Shown: positions 60,221-64,000 of the stretch, one piece after another
How the letters are laid out: each line of letters starts with the position of its first letter
Numbering within the stretch: position 1 is the stretch's first letter
NCBI RefSeq assembly: GCF_003581585.1
Contig: NZ_QXIR01000007.1
Coordinates: 62,001-126,000, forward strand
Length of the DNA: 64,000 bases
From: Bacillus salacetis
GTDB taxonomy: Bacteria > Bacillota > Bacilli > Bacillales > Bacillaceae_B
Direction: 5' to 3'
Made by a program: the position numbers and the translations under genes
Notes under the pieces: generated by a model
What the model saw: only the letters and a program-made list of their open reading frames with translations
The model's database searches: none
What the model was told of the DNA's origin: nothing

Positions 60221-60864
60221 GACGGCATACCGGGCATGTTCGGCCAGAGGACTTCATACCCTTCTTTCTTTAAATCATCAATGACAGACGTTGGATTGAT
60301 TGTCCGTACTCTAAAGACAAGAATTTTATATTTTTCATCATTTTTATCAGGGTAAACAAGTACACTGTGAATGTTTGCATTGTGATTGCGGATAATCCCG
60401 GCGACTTCATAGAGCACGCCGGAACGGTTTTCCACCTTCACTTCAATCTGCGAGCCTGGCTGAAGCGCCCCTGTTAATTGAATCAAAGTATAGAGAATAT
60501 CGGTCTCAGTGATGATGCCGACCAATTTATTTTCTTTTACAATCGGCAGACAGCCAATGTGATGCTCATAAAACAGAGCAGCCGCCTCTTCAACAAAGTC
60601 GAGTGGATGGCCGGTAACAACCTCTGTTTTCATGATCAGCCTCAAAGGATTCTGAAGCTCTTCAGCCGCCTTCTCTTTTTGGAAAATGGAAGGGGTCCCG
60701 TCTTTTACATCTCTGTCACTGACTATGCCGATTACCTTCATGTTGACATCGACAATTGGAATATGCCTGATTTTTTTTTCGCGAAGGGTCTTGATTGCCT
60801 GTTCTATAGTATCGTCCGCTCTTAGTGTCTCTACATCCGTTTTCATGATTTCTTCTACTATCAT
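60217..60864 (-). CDS. acuB: Acetoin utilisation protein AcuB (CBS-ACT)
   Basis: A protein of 215 residues. Two CBS domains (about residues 1-60 and 75-135; IPIVDVNMKVIGIVSDRD and GCLPIVKENKLVGIITETD) are followed by an ACT domain (SQIEVKVENRSGVLYEVAGIIRNHN). CBS pairs usually bind adenosine nucleotides. The precise role in acetate/acetoin use is not known. It lies 27 bases after acuA and overlaps acuC by 4 bases. Confidence 0.93.
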   Translation of the reverse strand: MIVEEIMKTDVETLRADDTIEQAIKTLREKKIRHIPIVDVNMKVIGIVSDRDVKDGTPSIFQKEKAAEELQNPLRLIMKTEVVTGHPLDFVEEAAALFYEHHIGCLPIVKENKLVGIITETDILYTLIQLTGALQPGSQIEVKVENRSGVLYEVAGIIRNHNANIHSVLVYPDKNDEKYKILVFRVRTINPTSVIDDLKKEGYEVLWPNMPGMPS

Positions 60865-60891
60865 GGTTTTCCATCCCCTTTGAGAGAGTCA

Positions 60892-61524
60892 TTAATACAT
60901 ATAGCGGTTCATGAATCTCAATCTGTCAAACTGCTGGACAGAATCGCTATTGATCCTTTTACCGATCCTGGCCATCAGGCAGTTGGCGGGATGCGAACTG
61001 ATCTCAGGATCATCTGTCGCATAATATTCCAATCCGCCTGCATTCATCATTTTTTCCATGATCTTCCGGTATTCCCACACGTTAAGGCCGGTGCCTTTCA
61101 AATCCCAGTGCCAATAATATTCCGTTGTGATGATGATGTAGTCTTCCATGGCATCGTCCATCATCGATACCTTCAGCAGATTCTTTCCAACGGATGCTCC
61201 CCTGAATTTCGGAATGACCTCAATCGCCCCAAGCTCTATCAACTCTTCCATATTCCCCTGTGACCATCGTTCGAGCGGGTCGGGATACAGATATGTAACA
61301 TAGCCGACTATGACGTTATCTTCCCTTGCTATGATGATCCGTCCTTCCGGCAGCTCGGATATCTCGACTATGGCTTTATGCTGCTTTGCCGGCAAACGGA
61401 AGGCCGTTAAATCTTCGTGGAACTCCAAATCTATCAATTGATTGACCGGAACCGGCCCTTCGATGATGATCTTTCCTTTTGGGGTTTTGAGTTCCATTGC
61501 ATTATACGTTTTTTGGTGGTTCAT
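60892..61524 (-). CDS. acuA: Acetyltransferase AcuA
   Basis: A GNAT-family acetyltransferase of 210 residues. The acetyl-CoA loop is in IELGAIEVIPKFRGASVGKNLL (R/Q-x-x-G-x-G/A pattern, here RGASVG). In B. subtilis AcuA acetylates and inactivates AcsA; AcsA is encoded divergently here. GAGGCGG lies 7-8 bases before the ATG. It is the first gene of acuABC, with a putative -10 box TATAAT at 61608-61603 overlapped by a cre-like site. Confidence 0.94.
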   Translation of the reverse strand: MNHQKTYNAMELKTPKGKIIIEGPVPVNQLIDLEFHEDLTAFRLPAKQHKAIVEISELPEGRIIIAREDNVIVGYVTYLYPDPLERWSQGNMEELIELGAIEVIPKFRGASVGKNLLKVSMMDDAMEDYIIITTEYYWHWDLKGTGLNVWEYRKIMEKMMNAGGLEYYATDDPEISSHPANCLMARIGKRINSDSVQQFDRLRFMNRYMY

Positions 61525-61603
61525 TTTGTCACCGCCTCAAAATAATATACATGGTCATTATGACACAAAACCAAAATCCAAAACAGAGCGGTTAAGCGCT
61601 CTA

Positions 61604-61617
61604 TTATAGCGTTTTTA
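61604..61617 (-). promoter_or_regulatory. cre-like site over the putative acuA -10 box
   Basis: On the minus strand TAAAAACGCTATAA matches the cre consensus at 12 of 14 positions. It contains or abuts TATAAT (61608-61603), about 80 bases before acuA. CcpA binding here would block acuABC transcription. A second partial site (GGAAAGCGCT) lies at 61637-61646. Confidence 0.5.
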
Positions 61618-61694
61618 TGAATCTTTTTCATATAGGGAAAGCGCTGCACATATCCTTATTATAACAAAAAGTAATAAACGGACAATTTTTAAAA

Positions 61695-61723
61695 TTGAGA
61701 AAAAAAGATTTTTGTACTATAAT
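61695..61723 (+). promoter_or_regulatory. SigA promoter of acsA
   Basis: TTGAGA (61695-61700), a 17-base spacer and TATAAT (61718-61723), 37 bases before the acsA start codon. Confidence 0.82.
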
Positions 61724-61760
61724 AATATAGTAAATTCTTACATAGGGAGGAATCGCTCGT

Positions 61761-63479
61761 ATGAAGTTGGAAGCGCTGCCAGCAACTCAAGGAAATTACA
61801 ATCTTTCCAGTTACGAAGATACGTATAAGAATTTCGATTGGGATGAAATCAAAAAGAATTTTTCCTGGAATGAAACAGGACGTGTGAATATTGCGTATGA
61901 AGCGATCGACAGGCACGCAGAATCATTCAGGAAGAATAAAGTCGCACTGTACTACACAGATGACAGCAGAGATGAAAAGTATACCTTCAGGGAAATGAAA
62001 AACCTTACGAATAAAGCAGGAAATGTCTTGAAAACGTATGGTGATGTGGAAAAAGGCGACAGAGTATTCATCTTTATGCCGAGATCACCTGAATTGTATT
62101 TTACCGTTCTTGGTGCATTGAAACTTGGCGCAATCGTCGGGCCGTTGTTTGAAGCATTCATGGAGGGGGCTGTCAGGGACCGCTTGGAAGACAGTGAAGC
62201 GAAAGTCCTGGTTACGACTCCTGAACTGCTTGACAGGGTGCCTGTTGATGAACTGCCGGCACTTAAACATGTCCTGCTCGTCGGAGAGGATATAGAGGAA
62301 AACGGAAAATATGTAGATTACATGTCCCGTTTTGAAGCAGCAAGCGAGAAACTTGATATCGAGTGGGTTGATCTGACGGATGGAATGATCCTTCATTATA
62401 CTTCTGGCTCTACCGGAAAGCCGAAGGGCGTGCTGCATGTCCATAATGCCATGCTTCAGCATTACCAGACTGCCAAATGGGTCCTCGACCTCCAGGAAGA
62501 GGATGTATACTGGTGTACAGCTGACCCGGGCTGGGTGACCGGCACTTCATACGGCATATTCGGACCTTGGCTTACCGGGGCATCGAACATCATCGCGGGT
62601 GGAAGGTTCAAGCCCGAGAAGTGGTACAACACGATTCAAAAATACGGCGTTACCGTTTGGTACAGTGCACCTACTGCCTTCCGTATGCTGATGGGTGCAG
62701 GGGATGAGGTGGTTAAGCAGTTCGATCTCAGCAGCCTGAGACATATCCTCAGTGTCGGGGAGCCGTTGAATCCTGAAGTTATCCGCTGGGGAGTGAAAGT
62801 ATTCAATCTCCGTATCCATGATACATGGTGGATGACCGAAACCGGCGGACAGGTCATTTGCAACTATCCTTGCATGGAAATCAAGCCAGGATCAATGGGG
62901 AAACCGATTCCTGGCATCAAGGCAGCGATTGTCGATGACCAGGGGAATGAGCTTCCTCCATATCGAATGGGGAACCTTGCCATCAAGCGGGGCTGGCCGT
63001 CCATGATGAATGCCATCTGGAAGAATGAACAGAAATATGATTCATACTTCATGCCTGGCGACTGGTATGTATCAGGAGATTCCGCGTACATGGATGAAGA
63101 CGGATACTTTTGGTTCCAGGGACGTATTGATGATGTCATCATGACTTCCGGTGAGAGGGTAGGGCCGTTCGAAGTGGAAAGCAAACTGGTTGAACATCCG
63201 GCCGTCGCAGAAGCTGGTGTCATCGGTAAGCCAGATCCTGTCCGAGGAGAAATCATCAAAGCATTCGTTGCTTTGCGTGAAGGATACGAAGTGACGGATG
63301 AGCTGAAAGAAGAAATCCGCCAATTTGTGAAAAAGGGATTGGCTGCCCATGCAGCGCCAAGGGAAATCGAGTTCAAGGATAAACTGCCGAAAACACGCAG
63401 CGGGAAGATCATGAGACGTGTACTGAAAGCATGGGAACTTGACCTCCCTACCGGCGACCTTTCAACAATGGAAGAATGA
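61761..63479 (+). CDS. acsA: Acetyl-CoA synthetase
   Basis: An AMP-forming enzyme of 572 residues, the same length as B. subtilis AcsA. The P-loop-like motif is LHYTSGSTGKPKGVLHVH (near residue 213), then WWMTETGGQ, and YVSGDSAYMDEDGYFWFQGR before the hinge. KTRSGKIMRR holds Lys549, the position acetylated by AcuA and deacetylated by AcuC in B. subtilis. It activates acetate to acetyl-CoA. AGGGAGG lies 7 bases before the ATG. It is divergent from acuABC, which controls its activity. Confidence 0.96.
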   Translation: MKLEALPATQGNYNLSSYEDTYKNFDWDEIKKNFSWNETGRVNIAYEAIDRHAESFRKNKVALYYTDDSRDEKYTFREMKNLTNKAGNVLKTYGDVEKGDRVFIFMPRSPELYFTVLGALKLGAIVGPLFEAFMEGAVRDRLEDSEAKVLVTTPELLDRVPVDELPALKHVLLVGEDIEENGKYVDYMSRFEAASEKLDIEWVDLTDGMILHYTSGSTGKPKGVLHVHNAMLQHYQTAKWVLDLQEEDVYWCTADPGWVTGTSYGIFGPWLTGASNIIAGGRFKPEKWYNTIQKYGVTVWYSAPTAFRMLMGAGDEVVKQFDLSSLRHILSVGEPLNPEVIRWGVKVFNLRIHDTWWMTETGGQVICNYPCMEIKPGSMGKPIPGIKAAIVDDQGNELPPYRMGNLAIKRGWPSMMNAIWKNEQKYDSYFMPGDWYVSGDSAYMDEDGYFWFQGRIDDVIMTSGERVGPFEVESKLVEHPAVAEAGVIGKPDPVRGEIIKAFVALREGYEVTDELKEEIRQFVKKGLAAHAAPREIEFKDKLPKTRSGKIMRRVLKAWELDLPTGDLSTMEE

Positions 63480-63488
63480 TATGAACGT

Positions 63489-63521
63489 ATTAAACCGCTC
63501 AGCTGGCTGGGCGGTTTTTTG
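63489..63521 (+). terminator. Terminator of acsA
   Basis: AAACCGCTCAGC / GCTGGGCGGTTT stem with a TG loop, then TTTTGG. Confidence 0.9.
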
Positions 63522-63531
63522 GTCCCTGCAA

Positions 63532-63590
63532 TCCTTTAACGCTTTAGCAGAGCCGGGGACAGTCCCCCATCCTGCTAAAGCGTTAAAGGA
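63532..63590. repeat. Palindrome of the GGGGA-N3-TCCCC family, copy 3
   Basis: Outer arms TCCTTTAACGCTTTAGCAG (63532-63550) and CTGCTAAAGCGTTAAAGGA (63572-63590) pair perfectly over 19 bases. The core CCGGGGACAGTCCCC keeps the family motif, but the bases between core and outer stem do not pair fully. Confidence 0.88.
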
Positions 63591-63591
63591 A

Positions 63592-63629
63592 ACAAAGAGG
63601 TGATCCGCAAAGCAGATCACCTCTTTTGT
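63592..63629 (-). terminator. Terminator of the PBP-like gene
   Basis: AAAGAGGTGATC / GATCACCTCTTT stem with a 9-base loop, just downstream of the minus-strand stop codon. Confidence 0.88.
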
Positions 63630-63636
63630 CATGCTA

Positions 63637-64000
63637 TTATTCTTGGTTATTTCCATCTCCGCCGGAGCCTGAGTCACTTTCTCCGCCAGTATCTCCGGAA
63701 TCAGTACCGCCACCACCTGAGCCGCCGCCTGATTCATCGGTGTCCGGTTTGGGATCTGCAGGTTCATCGGGTTTATCTGGTTTTGGTTTTTCCTCTTTAG
63801 GAGGTTTGGGTTCTTCCTTTTCTTTTCCAACCCGAACAGTGTTTGATTTCCCGGATTGCTTTCCGGCTACGTCTACCGCCACTACATAATATTCTCCATT
63901 GCCGAGGGAAGCAACCAAGTCTGAATCAGATTTAACGCTTGCTACTTTTTGTCCGCTTACTGTGAAGACCCTGTAGCCCACAACATCGTTGCTGGCTGAT
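63637..64000 (-). CDS. C-terminal part of a class A PBP-like protein with FN3 domain
   Basis: The frame is open to the window edge, so only the last 121 residues or so are seen. The first 55 visible residues read as a fibronectin type III or similar beta domain (VVGYRVFTVSGQKVASV, then GEYYVVAVDVAGKQSGKSNTV). A low-complexity tail rich in Lys, Pro, Asp, Gly and Ser follows. Such an ending is common on class A penicillin-binding proteins of the PBP1A kind in Bacillaceae, and these often lie near acsA and tyrS. The enzymatic part is outside the window, so the assignment is tentative. Confidence 0.55.
   Translation of the reverse strand, partial: SASNDVVGYRVFTVSGQKVASVKSDSDLVASLGNGEYYVVAVDVAGKQSGKSNTVRVGKEKEEPKPPKEEKPKPDKPDEPADPKPDTDESGGGSGGGGTDSGDTGGESDSGSGGDGNNQE

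Overview
The window is a chromosomal segment of a spore-forming member of the Bacillaceae. Most of its backbone follows the ytg-yto-ytp-ytx-acu segment of Bacillus subtilis: leuS, ytfP, ytgP/murJ, ytzE, pepV, dat, ytlPQR, amyX, ytmP, ytzH, trmB, ytnP, ytzB, ytoP, ytoQ, ytpPQR, sftA, murC, ytxGHJ, aroA, ccpA and acuCBA/acsA. Base composition is moderate. Ribosome binding sites are strong, TTG and GTG starts are common, and nearly every transcription unit ends in a clear Rho-independent hairpin.

Layout. 1-8.3 kb: end of leuS, a rhodanese, a T-box controlled short-form proS, cse60, ytfP, murJ, an RsuA-type pseudouridine synthase and ytzE. 8.5-14 kb: an EcsA/EcsB-like ABC pair, pepV-dat and a P-loop kinase. 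14-24 kb is accessory: a LysR regulator, a small Spo0E-like phosphatase gene, a secreted lipase-like protein, a GH43 glycosidase, an ABC exporter, peptidase E, a SRPBCC/ArsR pair and cysK. 24-36 kb: thpR-ytlQ-ytlR-amyX, ytmP, ytzH, trmB, ytnP, ytzB, ytoP, a YjjX-type NTPase, ytoQ and a lipoprotein. 37-46.7 kb: a PfoR-like EIIC membrane protein with ytpP, ytpQR, sftA, a nicotinate phosphoribosyltransferase and murC. 46.8-50.1 kb is an insert with an ECF sigma/anti-sigma pair, a tandem-repeat array and an M29 aminopeptidase. 50.4-56.7 kb: the SigB-type ytxGHJ operon, an FtsA-like protein with C-terminal repeats, aroA and ccpA. 56.7-59 kb: an inducible chloramphenicol acetyltransferase and an SDR protein lie where motPS sits in B. 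subtilis. 59-63.5 kb: acuCBA divergent from acsA. The end of a class A PBP-like protein closes the window.

The most striking feature is a dispersed non-coding element of about 190 bp. Seven recognisable copies and one eroded copy lie between 21.3 and 57 kb. Copies have imperfect terminal inverted repeats of about 25 bp that start GGCTCTTTTCG or GGCTGTTTTCG. Five copies are flanked by 8-bp target duplications that are exact or differ at one base. They behave as MITEs, with ends and duplication length like ISL3-family insertion sequences, and most sit just downstream of transcription terminators. Also present are three long covarying palindromes with a GGGGA-N3-TCCCC-type core, and three intergenic tandem arrays with periods of about 20, 52 and 53 bp.

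Readable regulation includes a proline T-box, a translational attenuator before cat, an ECF autoregulatory promoter, a SigB promoter, an ArsR-type operator pair and several CcpA (cre) sites. ccpA itself is in the window, and the acuA/acsA divergon carries a cre-like site over a putative -10 box.
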